In this document: positions 1 to 11,560 of the stretch, piece after piece
How positions within the stretch are numbered: the first letter of the stretch is position 1
Layout: each line of letters starts with the position of its first letter
Origin: Sclerodactyla briareus
Lineage: Eukaryota > Echinodermata > Holothuroidea > Dendrochirotida > Sclerodactylidae
DNA length: 64,000 nucleotides
NCBI GenBank assembly: GCA_026419785.1
Contig: JAODTK010003588.1
Coordinates: 235,687 to 299,686 of the forward strand
Direction: 5' to 3'
Position numbers and translations under genes: made by a program
The notes under the pieces: generated by a model
Seen by the model: only the letters and a program-made list of their open reading frames with translations
What the model was told of the DNA's origin: nothing
Database searches by the model: none

Positions 1-3
1 TCT

Positions 4-36
<33 letters not shown>

Positions 37-51
37 TTTCTTCTTTCTTTC
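1..51. repeat. CTTT microsatellite heading unit 1
   Basis: A run of CTTT with occasional CTT interruptions. It is followed by a segment (AGTATTGGTAATTCATATTC) that also follows the CTTT runs at 18506-18597 and 33777-33865. It therefore marks the junction between successive long tandem units. The left end of the tract lies outside the window. Confidence 0.95.
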
Positions 52-1334
52 AAGTATTGGTAATTCATATTCATCACATGTGAAAATTCTGAAGTGCCTT
101 CCGATTACCCTAACAGTTTTGATTTGCACTAATGTTTTGATTTTCACATGTCGACTTAACAGATGAAGTGACATTTATAGTTTCGTTGCTCTAGTATGTT
201 ACACGAGGGACAGTGCGTAACTTGGTAAGGAGAGTGTCATACGAATGAATAGATATCGTCAAATATTAAAACATAGGGTGTGAGTGTGGGTGAAAAAACG
301 ACAGGTGAACACAAGTGACATCGCACCTTCTATTGATAGGAACGCTTACGAAACTGCATAACCTATTGACGACTTCAGGGTAAACAACAGCATGGCAAAT
401 TAACATAATTTACTTTTTAGTTGTGATGATGAATAACAACAGTGACTGGATATGATAACCGAATGTGACCTCAACATTAACCTCTTTGTGAATTTAGAGA
501 TTAGTAAATGAAAATATTTATAGTTATGATCAAATAGCGTTTCAAGCACATGGGATTATGACTCTGCGTTTCAGCTCGTGACAGAACAATATCATATTAT
601 ATATATTGATATACCAGTTTCCTTCAATTCTCCAACTTATGGTACGTTTTTTTTTTCTTTCTAGAAATCAGAGAGAAACAGTGGTCACTATGCAATGTGT
701 GTATCTACAACGAACCATGACATCTTTTTTCGTGCCCGTGGTTACTGACAAAAGAGGCCATGACCACGCGGGACATTCGCTTGATTTGCAATACATGTCG
801 ATAGGTTTAACTAGCCCTCAGCAATAGTCACTGGCTTGACGTATCCTCAAACGCGTATTTAGCATAAGAAAATTGATGTACGCAGTCATAGCTAGCTGAG
901 GCACTGAGAAATATGGCGAAGGATAATAATTGAAGTAATAATTTGACGATTTCATTTCATTTCTCCATAACAACACTGTATTTTGACAGGACATCATCCT
1001 TGAAATTCATCTTCTTTTCAGAGATCTGATAATGAAAGTTGCGGTTTTTAATCTTTCACTTATTTAATATGATCATATTTCACGCTTGGCGCATGCTTAT
1101 TTCTTCCACGGCAAATATGACTGAGCTGAATGCGGACTTGTGATGGATCTAGTAGAATATGTTGAATTCAGGATTCCAAAATTCTAAATTCCTAGGCTCT
1201 GCTAACAATGCTATGGGTGGAGTTAGACGATCAATTTTATTAGCTGGCATGGCCACTTTAGACTTGTTCTCACGCTCATTCCTTTTTGAATGGCAATGAA
1301 TTCAACCGGTAAATTCAGAAAAATCTTTGTGTGT

Positions 1335-1712
1335 ATTTCAGTCCACATGAAAACCTTCCAAGCAGTGTGCGGAAGCTTCTAGGGAAGGTCATTAGCGTTC
1401 TCGGCTTCTTGATTAATAAATTCAGTTTCGTGATAAAATAGTTTTGTTCAGGGGCTTGTTTTTGGGAGCAGTTAGTGACCTTCGGCATATCCTGTACAAG
1501 CGTACAATTTGTATTTCGCGAAAAATAAGGTGCTAATGCGAACGTTCAAATTAGAATTACCAGAATAATTTACTGCCTGTATATTTGCGTATAAGAAAAA
1601 ATTGAAGTGTCTTGGCACTTCAACGGACTTGAGGAGATTCCGCGATGAAGTGAGTCGAGCGTTTCCGAACCGAAATCGCTCATGGCTTTGATGGCCTTCA
1701 GTTCGGACTAAG
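1335..1712 (+). mobile_element. CR1-like LINE fragment, ORF2 C-terminal part
   Basis: The plus-strand translation, read across broken frames, follows the order after the reverse transcriptase core of CR1/jockey-type LINEs: the pattern of a shared arginine-rich loop, LVRPHLEYAVQ-like, then LRRFRDEVIQVSKIAHGLDG-like. The same fragment is in all four units (19880-20250, 34665-35030, 53205-53545) and is cleanest in unit 3. It is truncated at both ends and inactive. It pairs at the nucleotide level with the opposite strand of the larger LINE at 10002-11330, so both belong to one family. Its presence in every unit puts it before unit amplification. Confidence 0.75.
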
Positions 1713-1834
1713 CCTACTACTAATTAAACTAAACTCAACTCATGGTTCGAGCATGGATCATTTTATTTTATCGCCATTTTCAAACTCTAGGGAATATGTA
1801 TAATACTGAGGGAAATTCAAACCTTTGATTTAAT

Positions 1835-2205
1835 TTTTTTAGTTAAGAAGGCTCAGGAAGGACAAACTCCTCATGAAAGACACTGAAGCCACAGTATCCC
1901 AGAAGAGAAGAATACCCTAGATGCCTAAGGAATTCTCCTACAATTCTTGAAAAATACTATTCACACACTTAGACAGAACAACATCATCAGGGAGGCTATT
2001 CAACTCATTACGCACTCTCTGCAAGAAGAAATATTTACGAATGTCCAACATACAGCGTTTGCGACAAGCTTGAAGCGATGACTCCTTATGGTAACATGGT
2101 AACATTGGGAAACTCAAAGGTATAGTGAAAACATAAAGGCCATCTAATCCATGAACAATCTTAGAAACCTGAATCAAATAATCTCGAAATCGTGTCAGCT
2201 CTATT
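1835..2205 (-). mobile_element. CR1-like LINE 3' end fragment
   Basis: The minus strand encodes IQVSKIVHGLDGLYVF, then an arginine-bearing stretch and RVRNELNSLPDDVVLSKCVN, the usual C-terminal end of CR1-type ORF2 (family pattern: F..RVVNEWNSLP..VV.A.SVN.FK). It lies tail to tail with the plus-strand LINE fragment upstream. It is present in copy A of units 1 and 3 and in the hybrid of unit 2, but absent from every B copy and from unit 4. It therefore inserted after the A/B split or only into the A lineage. Confidence 0.8.
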
Positions 2206-2214
2206 GGGTATTAT

Positions 2215-2295
2215 AACTTAATAACTGTTAACTGAACTTCATAACTGTTAACTGGCTCCATTTGGTATTACAACTTCAGAACTGTTAACTGGATT
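2215..2295. repeat. Short repeats of AACTGTTAACTG
   Basis: Three spaced occurrences of AACTGTTAACTG lie next to the 5' side of the minus-strand LINE fragment. The same cluster recurs in unit 2 at about 20735-20815, and unit 3 keeps one at about 35560-35572. The role is unknown; it may be part of the LINE insertion or its target-side filler. Confidence 0.6.
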
Positions 2296-3039
2296 TGGAA
2301 GCGTAATTGATACATTTCCTGATACTTGTTCTTGTTGGGGTAGTCCAATTCATCCATGCGGGGTATCTGAGGTCGTTCAATTCATTAGTGTTAACGTTGA
2401 GGTAGGAGAGATATATTTTTCGAAATAGATAACGCATAATCGTTCTACTGCTGCAATTATGGACAACCAATGACAGGCTGTATTTTATGGCGCTTCGGCT
2501 TAACTTCAAATACTCTGGGAGTGTTTCACCCCGCTTGAAGGGAGATTTACGAAATACGAGAGTACGATCCTGCACTTATCAGATTTTGTTTTCGTGACAA
2601 TACCTTCATCATAGTGCTACTACCATGGCAATACCTTCACGCAATGAATGCAGGCTGTTGTGTGCGGAGTTCCAAATCAACCGCTGCAGTAGGCCCATAA
2701 GCCTAGTGTAACTAAATACAGCATTAGCATGAAGAGTCCCAAGGCGATATTTGGGTTGATTGCATGGGAGACCGCCATTAATTTTCTGTCTGCTGTAAGT
2801 GGTTATTTGTTACATGCAACCGAGTGCTTTAGTCAATGTGTTGCTCGCGAGTGAAGACGGCTGTTTAATGAATCATTTCGATTCATGTCGGTAAAATAGA
2901 TATGAGATGGGAATGCGAATTAGTGTTCCTTATGAATCAGCTTTGTCGAGCAGATAAAAATCAAGTGAGATATGCCTGGCAACATGTAAGGTTAATCAAA
3001 AACCTAAATCCGATCAACACATCAGGGTCTAGGTGCAAC

Positions 3040-4515
3040 AGTGACAACTATGTTGTGTGTGTATGTTTGTGTGTGTAATCTACCAAAACCATAACATTCC
3101 TTTTGGTTGTTTGTTTCCGTGATTACTGATAGGAGACGCCACTGACCACGCGGACACTCACGGTGAACGCTTCATTTGCAATACATGTCAATAGGTTTAC
3201 CTCGCCCTCAGCAACAGTCAATTCGTCTTGAACATTAGCCTCAAACATTAGCCTCATCGGGCGACGAACGACCAGTAACTGCTAACTGAGACACAACGAA
3301 GTAGGGCGAAGGGATATAAAGTGTGACAATTTCATTTCATTAAATCCAATGACAGCACTGCATTTTGACAAACTTCAATCCTTGAAATTCATCATCCTCT
3401 CAGTGACCTGAGTTAATAATGGAGATGCGGTTTTTCATTCTTTACTCATCTAATTGATCCTATTTCACGCTTGGTCGGGAGGTATGTTCATTTGGGTGTT
3501 CGTCACGGCAAATGTATCTGAGCTGATTGAGTCACTTGTGTACAATGGTATATGATGGACTTTGAAGGATATGTTGACTTCAGGATTCCAAAATTCAGAA
3601 TTCTAAAATTTGTCGGCTCTGCCGACAATGCTATGGGTGGAGTCACAGGATCAATTTCATTATCCAGCATGGGCTCTTTGAACTCATCACCACGCATTGT
3701 TAGTCTTGGTATGCTAGGGAGGTATTTGAATATCGGCTGATTTAAACGTAAAGCCAGTTTTCGTGATGAAATTGCCATTTTTCAAACATTAGGGAATATG
3801 TAGAATACTGATGAAAATGTGATATTGGTACCTGTTTTGGAGCATATTTGGTACATTGCCCGATTCTTATATTTGCTGGGGTACAATGTATCAATACATG
3901 GTATTCGCTGATACCTTAATGTATTATTGTTAGAGCTGAGGTAGGGGAGTTGTTCCATATTTAAAAATAGATAGGGCACAATAGTTTCACTGCTGTCATT
4001 ACGGAGAGCCATAAGCCCAATCACAGGCTGTATCCAATGACGCTCCGGCCTAATTAGCTTCAAAAGAATCTGGGAGTGCTCCGCCCGGCTTGAAGGGAGA
4101 ATTGCGAACTACGAGAAAGGATGATCCTGCACTTTATCAGATTTTGTTTTCGTGACAATACCTTCATCATAGTGCTACTACCATAGTAATACCTTCACAT
4201 GCTGGCAATTGTGTGCGCGAAGTTCAAATTCAACCGCTGCAGTGAGCCCGTAAGCTTTTGAGTGTAACTAAATACGGCCATTAGCAGGAAAGTTCCCAGC
4301 GAATGTTAGTTTAGTTCAATGGGAAGGCCACGATTAATAGTTCGTCTCTGTAATGACTAGTTATTTGTAACAATGCAAACCAAGTGCTTTAGTCAATGTG
4401 CTGCTCGCGAGTAAAGATGGCCTGCCTTAATTAAATCATTTCGATTAGTGGCGGTGCATGATCTGCGATCAATGAAAATGCGGATTAGTGTTCCTTATAA
4501 ATCAGCTTTGTCGAG
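3040..4515. repeat. Nested duplication, copy B of unit 1
   Basis: Repeats copy A without the minus-strand LINE and with most of the plus-strand LINE deleted. B-specific markers include CATAGTAATACCTTCACATG, GCCCGTAAGCTTTTGAGTG and TGCGATCAATG, where A has CATGGCAATACC, GCCCATAAGCC and GAGATGGG. These markers allow hybrids to be recognised elsewhere. The open frames here (3503-3778 minus, 3552-3740 plus) overlap on opposite strands and show no family likeness. Confidence 0.8.
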
Positions 4516-7500
4516 TTCATAATGATTAATTCAAGTCCAAACATTATTCCCAAACAATGGAATAGCCTCAAGATACGTGTTCAATCTGCAGTTGTTGCAC
4601 CAAACGAGGGTAACTGATGTTGCGAACTGAAGACATCTTGGTACAAATGAGGGTTGATACTTGCCAAAACAGTAGACTGATGGCAAAGAGTACATCAACC
4701 TAGTGTAGACTATACAAGGTGCGTCGCTTCACAACCGACAGCCGTTTAGAATTTTGATTTTCTTAACTGGCTCTGGATATTACATGAATTTCAAATTGAT
4801 GGGAGTGGGTTGCGGTAATGTTCCCCACATTCGTTGGGAATGTTCTCCGTAACATATACAGACGCAGTGTTGTGATCTGTTTTATAAGAAAATGATAAGC
4901 AAAGAACAGACATGAAGCGAGACCGACTTGAAGAGCACTAAGACAGAGAACTCTTGTGTATGTGAGATTAGAAAACCTACGGTATGAGAAGTGGGGAAAT
5001 AGGAGTAAGGCAGTGAGGGGAAGTTTGAGAAACAGTGTGGATTGCAGGGATGCGAACGGCATAGTGGTGCATGGAAAAAATGAAATCCATGCCTCAGGGA
5101 GATTGTTTACACCACACACACACACATCGGCAGTGCCAGCATCCACACTCTTGTGGGAAGCTTCTGAGCCTATTCTATAACATAACTCAAAATCGTGTTT
5201 GTATTAAGGATTTATCATTCACTGCAGCATGTACAACATTAATGAGAACCCCTCATACCACAGTTTATTCAGTTGTATTCACTTATAGCTACCAAAATAT
5301 TCACAATATCGCTTTGTAGATTGGAATTCGTACGACATAGACAACCTTCTCGTCCGGCCCTAGACAGATGAATTACGAGTACTGACTCCTCTGTAATTGG
5401 TTCACCCCGATCAAGTAAAACATCACCCGTTTCCATTTAAGAAGGGCTGCATCGGTGACAGGAACGTTGTGAAATGAGGCACACTAAACCCGATTTCCAG
5501 GGAGAAGAAATTGACCAATCGAAACCAAACGTCGTTTCATCCAGGCCTGCTGTATACTACGTTTTTCTTTCTTCAGTGAAGTTATGGCGAGAAGCAAACC
5601 ATTTGTTCGATGTGAAGCCAAAATCGCGTGTCACACAAATACATGATGTACATCGAATATAGACAATGTGAAATGGGAAAATTTTTCCCGAACGAGACAG
5701 ATGGGTTCCGCTCGCTGAAGAAACAACCGGAGGAATATGTAGATCTGTTCTGTATACCGAGAATCGAAATTAGCTTACGTTTTTTCCGGAAATGCATTGT
5801 GGAAACCAAACAATGTATATCGAAATATTACGCAATATGTAGATAAACCTCCCTTAGCGGCTTCTGGAATTACCATACAATCACGGTCTTGTGTTTTCTT
5901 TGTTCACTAGAGGACTGATTAATGCCATCCGTCTACATCTTCACAAATAAGCTTCATCACTGACAAATACATTGAGGTTCACTCAATCCAAGAAGCGGAT
6001 TTGCAGACTGAGATTCAGCAGGTGACATTATAAGTTGTGTAATAGCAAATCTTCTGACGCCTGCCATCGACGAGTATAATTACATGGGTCAACCAATTTA
6101 TGTCGATACCCTGTACGCATATTTTGGGCCCTTGTTTTTGCTGTCCTACATGAAGACAAATTTTTTTATTGTATGGACTCCTACCTTGTACAATGAGAAA
6201 TACTTACCGTACTAGGCTATTAGTTGAACCTTTTGTAGGCCTATACTACAACATCCAACTATAGACTACCGTCATTCCCCCATCTTTCAAAACAGAATAA
6301 ATTATAATCCCGCGGATTTATTGGCCTTGCGGGAAAGGCGAACATCAAATGGATGGCCGGAAATTATTCGAAATCAGAATTGTGATAAATAGCCAATATA
6401 ACTCAAATTAGCTCATGTTATTCAACCATAGTGTAAAATAACAATAACTTGTATCAAACAAATTTAGCCGAGACACTTCACATCGTTGGATTGCATCACG
6501 TATAACTATATCCTATACCTTTTTACGGAGATTCACTTTACAACGAGCAGAGAGAAGACATAATGAACAGTAAAGCAAGATTGAAACCTTTCAGTATTGA
6601 AAATACAGCGGTGGACAACTCTCTTTTTCCGGACACACGCAGATAAATTACGATCACTGACTTCTCTTTGTATTCCTCGATCTTTTTCCTGTTATCGACT
6701 GATCTGGACACTCCGATTTTATCTCCGGAATAGCTGCATTCTGACACGTAACTAGGGATGCACTCGAGAGCTTTTAAAGGAAGGAATTCGGTGGGTGATA
6801 TCAGGAACCGCGTAACGTAATGGATATTGTCCCTTTGCGTAGTGCCAACCAGTGGTCCCTAACACTAAAGTTTGGCGAGCTCCATCTAACTGAGCAGTTG
6901 CTTTTCAAATCATTTGTTTTTTAATTGAGAATGGAAGCCCATTGCAACTAAAAATGAACGTTTCTATTCAGTGTTTTGATATAAAATACCACGGAATAAT
7001 TGTAATCGGTCACTCCCTCATTTTTTCGCAACGTAGACAAATCGTCGCAATTCCTCAGATCGTATGAGTAGGATTTTCCATTTTCTCGATATTGGACATT
7101 TGGTGTGACACCAATAGCTCAAAAAAAAAAATTCTCTTGTGATGGTGTAAATCCTCTTATTTCTGAGGACCATTTAATAGAAGCAGCGTTTGTTCAGATT
7201 ATCTGAGAGTCAAGGCTGGTCGAACAAACATGAAGAGGTATGTATGAGGATTATAGCACAACGTTTCAGAACATGGCCGTTATTTTAACAGTCATGAGTA
7301 TTCCTTTCGATTGCAACACGACAACTAGGCATTCATATAATCCCATTGTATGCACTTTTTCTCATGGCCTGGGGAATTTCGCTCGAATGTCGGTTTTGCA
7401 CTATGAATGTGAACACGAAATATTTCATTGTAACCGAATCAGCCATCTGCCACGCGGGGGAGAGCAGTATGTTTAGTTTAGGAAATTGCAATGTTTGTTT

Positions 7501-8526
7501 CCCGGCTAATCCGTCGACTTTTGACGTCGTAATGCCATATCAAATCCATCAGTCAGTCCTTTGGGTGGGGAATTATTTACTGGTCTTTAGTGTCGAATTT
7601 TTATGCCCTTCGCTCCTCTCGCTGTTTCAATATTGTAGTGAACGTGCTAAGCACAATATTCTATTGCAGCAACATGGAATATAACTACCCTCCTTTTTTA
7701 TACACCAGAATAGTTGCTATTGCACCCTTTGTTGAAACCATATGCGATGATCTCAGTCATTGCCTGCGGATGAAATGGCCATCCTTTGTGGCATCATCCT
7801 TGTCCAAGATAGTTGATATAGTCGCAAGCCGTTAGTGATGAATACATACATTTTCCATTGTAGCAGAAATTTAGGAGGGTTGAACTGTCTTTCTGTAATA
7901 TGTAAAACACTAGCAGTTATGGCCCTAAATTCATATTGAGAATACGTTTCCGATCGATAAGCCCCATTACGTTGATAACACTGCTAGAATGTTTTCAGGT
8001 CATAAAATCGAGTGAAGAGAAGAGAAACTTCTCACCAACACGTTCATTCACTCCAATTCATTCCAGCGCTCGCAGTCTGATCATGTTCTAGGGGCGCTCC
8101 GTAGGTCCCACGTGGTCGGCTGAGGCAGTGAGGGAACGAGACGAGATGGGAATAGGCTGCTGCCATATATGTATATTACGTACGCGTCAGAGTAGATCCC
8201 GCGAGTGTGCGTGCAAGCTGCCGCGGGATTCCACAGAAGCGGTTATCCCCACCTTCGAATGTGGTAACTAATAAACGGTTTGGCTTGACAAAATGCCATC
8301 ATAACTTGCTGAATGCGGGCGAGTCGTCGCACAATGATGTTCGAATGCTGTTCAAGAAGCGCTTCGGTAATATTTTCCTTTACCAATTAATCGCAATTAA
8401 CATTTAGCGCCGTTCAAAACGAATTAAAATCTCGTACTGCGTGGTATATAGTATAGATTACAGCCATGATGAGCAGACACATCTTATGTTATTTCTAAGA
8501 TACCACCCGATACGAACAGGAGCACA
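4516..8526. other. Unit 1 body without recognisable gene
   Basis: Single-copy part of the unit, AT-rich. 4905-7050 recurs in units 2 and 3 and in part in units 4 and 5. 7080-8520 recurs only in unit 2. Short open frames exist on both strands (for example 4763-5146 minus and 6538-6747 minus), but they are not kept open between units and carry no motif I recognise. A short CA run lies at 5111-5126. Confidence 0.7.
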
Positions 8527-8762
8527 CGCTGCAGGATAGGCGGGGGGTTAACCCGACATCTCGACCCGAGCCCATCTGCGAAGAGATGTCAGACGACGAG
8601 CCAGTGTTTTTTGAACAGCGGTTCCCTTCCCTGCTCCAGCCCACTTGTGCTGAGCGCCCAGTCTTTGGTATGACCCGACCGTGATTCGAACTCCAGTTCC
8701 TCGAGAGGTTGACACTCTACCAACTGTGCCAAACCCTTGGGGCCATGCTGCTGACAAAATTG
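8527..8762 (-). mobile_element. tRNA-derived SINE, unit 1
   Basis: On the minus strand a tRNA-like head carries an A box (TGGCACAGTTGG, plus-strand 8720-8731) and a B box (AGTTCGAATC, 8683-8692) about 28 bases apart, the spacing needed for internal RNA polymerase III promoters. A body of about 130 bases follows, containing GCGCTCAGCAC, and ends near a G/C run and CTGCAG. Orthologous copies lie at the same place in units 2 and 3, so it inserted before those units separated. I recognise the class but not the exact family name. Confidence 0.85.
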
Positions 8763-10001
8763 ATCAAATACCGGTAACTTGATCTTCTTTTTGAAAGGAC
8801 GTGGTGGATGGAACAGACATACGCGTTTCAGTTCTGAGTACACTGCAAACGAAGAGGTCAGTGTACTATACGGTGCATTCACTGCAATATCATGTGGTTC
8901 AAACGCATCTTTTGTGTTGAAAAATCATATTCTCTAATGTTCAAATGAACTGTTCCAGCCCTACTTTAACATTCTGCATATTATTCTAGTCGAAAAGAGA
9001 CAGCAAGTTATCGTGTGCCCATCCACGATTCAATACGTTCCTTGGTGAAACCTAACTTGCCGAACAGTCGAGAAAGAAATCGAAACAAAAATCAAATTAT
9101 ATATCCTCGACGCGTTCATAGAATTACATCGTTTGAATAAACATAGCAACTGAGAATATTGTGGAACGTAGGCCCCACGTTGGAAGTTTGAGAATACAAG
9201 CAATAGCCTATACACCCATTATAGTGCGTTAAAATAAAATATTCCGGAACCCAATAATGAATTTTACTGGGATTGATTAATAAGTGTTTCCATCACGCAA
9301 GGTCGTTTACTCACTTACTTTCTTACATTTTGTGAGTGCCTTGAAGATCCCGGAGGAAAGATAGCTAGAAACTATGCGGAGTAGGAGTTCACTAGGTAAA
9401 AAAATGCTTGGAATTGGAAATCCCGTGCCCGACATAGGATTCGTCAGTCTTCGTGCCGATACATGCATGAATGACCATGAGAAAGCAACAAACAATAATG
9501 TGAATTGCCCCTTGCAATACGTCAGATATCTGTAATTGAGTGAGAAAACAGGGCGATGAATCAGCGGATGTCATACCACGATTGCATTATGGAAAACATA
9601 GATCTTCTGAACTCTGAGCTTGTCAATGATAATGTTTTCGCTGATTTCCAGTGAGTTTCAAGTCGATGGCAGAACGAAAACACGCACAGCTTCCGAGCGT
9701 TGCAGGGTGATTTCTTTGATCCGCTTCGTCAGTTTTGCTCCATATTGAACCAGCAGCATTAGATGGTTCCAAGGGGGTTCATTTCTAATTCAACTGTTCA
9801 GGCGACACCATTTTCAGAATAGTAGTTCTCCCCACCCCCGCTGAAACATTTACCCATCGGTTGAGGAGGTGTTTGAGAACAAGTGTTAATATCATCGCAT
9901 AGGACTTTGCACTTAAGTTCCAGCGTCAAACCATGTCGACGAATTGAGACAGTACTATGAATACAGTAGGCATATAATCTTAAGCACTCGCAGATATATG
10001 T
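8763..10001. other. Unit 1 body without recognisable gene
   Basis: AT-rich sequence collinear with unit 2 26050-27700 and unit 3 44525-45720. No open frame is kept between copies, and I see no RNA gene or promoter. The right limit is the empty site used by the LINE that follows. Confidence 0.65.
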
Positions 10002-11330
10002 TTAGTTAGTTAGTTTATGAATAAGGGTCAGGAAGGAATTAATCCTCATAAATGACCCCGATTTGCCACAACATCCCAGAGAAAGAAAAAAGGAACAAGA
10101 ACTCGAACTAAATAACGCCGGGTTCCTGAAAATTAAAGCAAGATCTGTTCTTGAATGCATTCGCATTCTTAGAGCAAACATCATTTTCAGGAAGACAATT
10201 CCAATCAATTGATCACTCTCGGCGAGAAGAAAATTTACGAATGTCCATTCGGCAGCGGTGCCACGAGGCCTTGGACAGTGCCTTATTTTGCAGTAACATT
10301 GGAAAATTCAAAGAAAGTAGGGGAAGGGCAGGCCATCAGAGTCCTGGACAATTTTGAAAACCGGAATCAAGTCACCTCGAATTCTCCTCAGCTCCAGTGT
10401 TGTTAGACGAGAAGCATTCAATCTGTCCTGAAGATAAATTTTTCAGACATTGAATTCATTCTAGTTGCCCTCCGCTGAAAGTTCTCAATTACATGCTTGT
10501 CTTTTGCAAAGTAGGGATGCCACACTTGTACAGAATACTCTAGGTGCGGTCTTACCAGCTGCTTAACACAGCCTGACAACAATATCTTATTCAAGGAAAC
10601 TGAAGTGACGGCTAATCAGCCAAGAATCCAATTACCAATTCTAGCAGCTTCGGCACAATGCTTGGAAGGTTTCAAAGGAGAATCAAAACAACCCCAAGAT
10701 CTTTTTCTGAAATAACCTCCTGAATATTTCGGCCAATTTCAACCTGAAGGAAGCGTGCGATTGTGAAAACCAACATGCCTAGGCTTTGCACTGGTCGACA
10801 TTGAAAAACAGTTTGCCAGCGGAAGACCATTTGGAAATTATCATCGGATCCCTTTGAACAATTGCAGCATCATCATGCGAACCAACCTCCGATACAACTT
10901 GTGTAGTCTGCGAACTTCTTAACCTTGAATGAACAGAACCTTCAGGATCGTCAATATCCGCCAGAAGAAACAGGAGCGCCCCAAAGAACCGATCCCTGGG
11001 GAACACCATTAGTGACATTTGCCAAGAAGACGACCGCCCATTGATGACACTCGTTGTTCCCTATTATGGAGCCACTCACGAATCCACTTGTGGACATTCC
11101 CCTCAATACCAAGCTATCCAACTGAGCAAGAGACGCTTCATGAGGAACCTTGTCAAAAGCTTTCTGAAAGTCAAGGAAAATGATATCAACAGCATGCCCT
11201 GTTGTCAACAGAACAGGTAACATCTTCCATAAATTCCAAGGAATTAGGCAAACACGAACGATTCTTCCTAAACATGCTGCGAATCTCTAATCAGACTATG
11301 GTCATTGAAATAATCAACAGAGACCAAGGT
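10002..11330 (-). mobile_element. CR1-like LINE, reverse transcriptase part, unit 1
   Basis: A non-LTR retrotransposon, 5'-truncated, on the minus strand. From high to low coordinates it shows a DHSLIRDSQH-like start, RT motif A (VDIIFLDFQKAFDKVPHE, about 11187-11134), motif B (NGVPQGSVLWG, about 11010-10978) and a decayed FADYT in place of the catalytic FADDT (near 10905). The KWSSAGKLFFNVDQCKA stretch and the C-terminal region follow. The 3' end (left) carries a short (TTAG)n run, as expected of CR1-type elements without poly(A). Frames are broken, so it is inactive. Units 2 (about 27690) and 3 (about 45715) show the empty site, so it is private to unit 1. Confidence 0.85.
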
Positions 11331-11458
11331 GCATGAGGCTCAGTTGGAATGACCATCGTTATCAAATTTATTAGTGCACGGAATATCAAATCTTAAACCT
11401 GTTGCTCAGAATTTGGTGCGATATCTGTTCAGACAAGACATAGCGTTCGCTCGTAGTG

Positions 11459-11560
11459 TGTGCCGGGGTAGGTGCGTTGCGACGTTGTGTGTTTGTGTGT
11501 GTGGTGGTGTGCGTAGTGACGTATGTGGTTCTGTGTGTATGTGCCGCGGTGTATTTTCCT
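11459..11560. repeat. GT-rich microsatellite, unit 1
   Basis: Imperfect GT repeat, homologous to 27820-27945 in unit 2 and 45870-45945 in unit 3. The length and purity differ between units, as expected of replication slippage. Open frames across it encode only Cys-Val or Thr-His repeats and are artefacts. Confidence 0.85.

Larger units (their letters stand above)
655..2960. repeat. Nested duplication, copy A of unit 1
   Basis: The segment starts at a conserved stretch (CAGTGGTCACTATG) and ends at a stretch reading GAATTAGTGTTCC followed by TCAGCTTTGTCGAG. Its left and right parts reappear in the same order at 3040-4515. The offset is about 2.4 kb on the left side and 1.55 kb on the right side. 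The difference is accounted for by LINE sequence present in A and lacking or deleted in B. It is non-coding apart from LINE fragments. Confidence 0.8.

Noticed and set aside
3610-3628. Perfect 8-bp hairpin (TTGTCGGC, TCT, GCCGACAA)
   Set aside because: Only unit 1 copy B has the full stem; other copies have mismatches without compensating changes, so there is no sign of a conserved RNA fold.
3503-3778. Frames in copy B (minus and plus) that recur in unit 3
   Set aside because: They overlap on opposite strands and are similar only because the DNA is duplicated; copy A and unit 2 do not keep the minus frame open.
4763-5146. 127-codon minus frame as a membrane-like protein
   Set aside because: The hydrophobic look comes from AT-rich sequence; the frame is not kept in units 2, 3 or 5.
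8680-8735. A tRNA gene on the minus strand
   Set aside because: A and B boxes are present, but there is no folding acceptor stem, and a SINE body follows directly; orthologous copies behave as a dispersed repeat.
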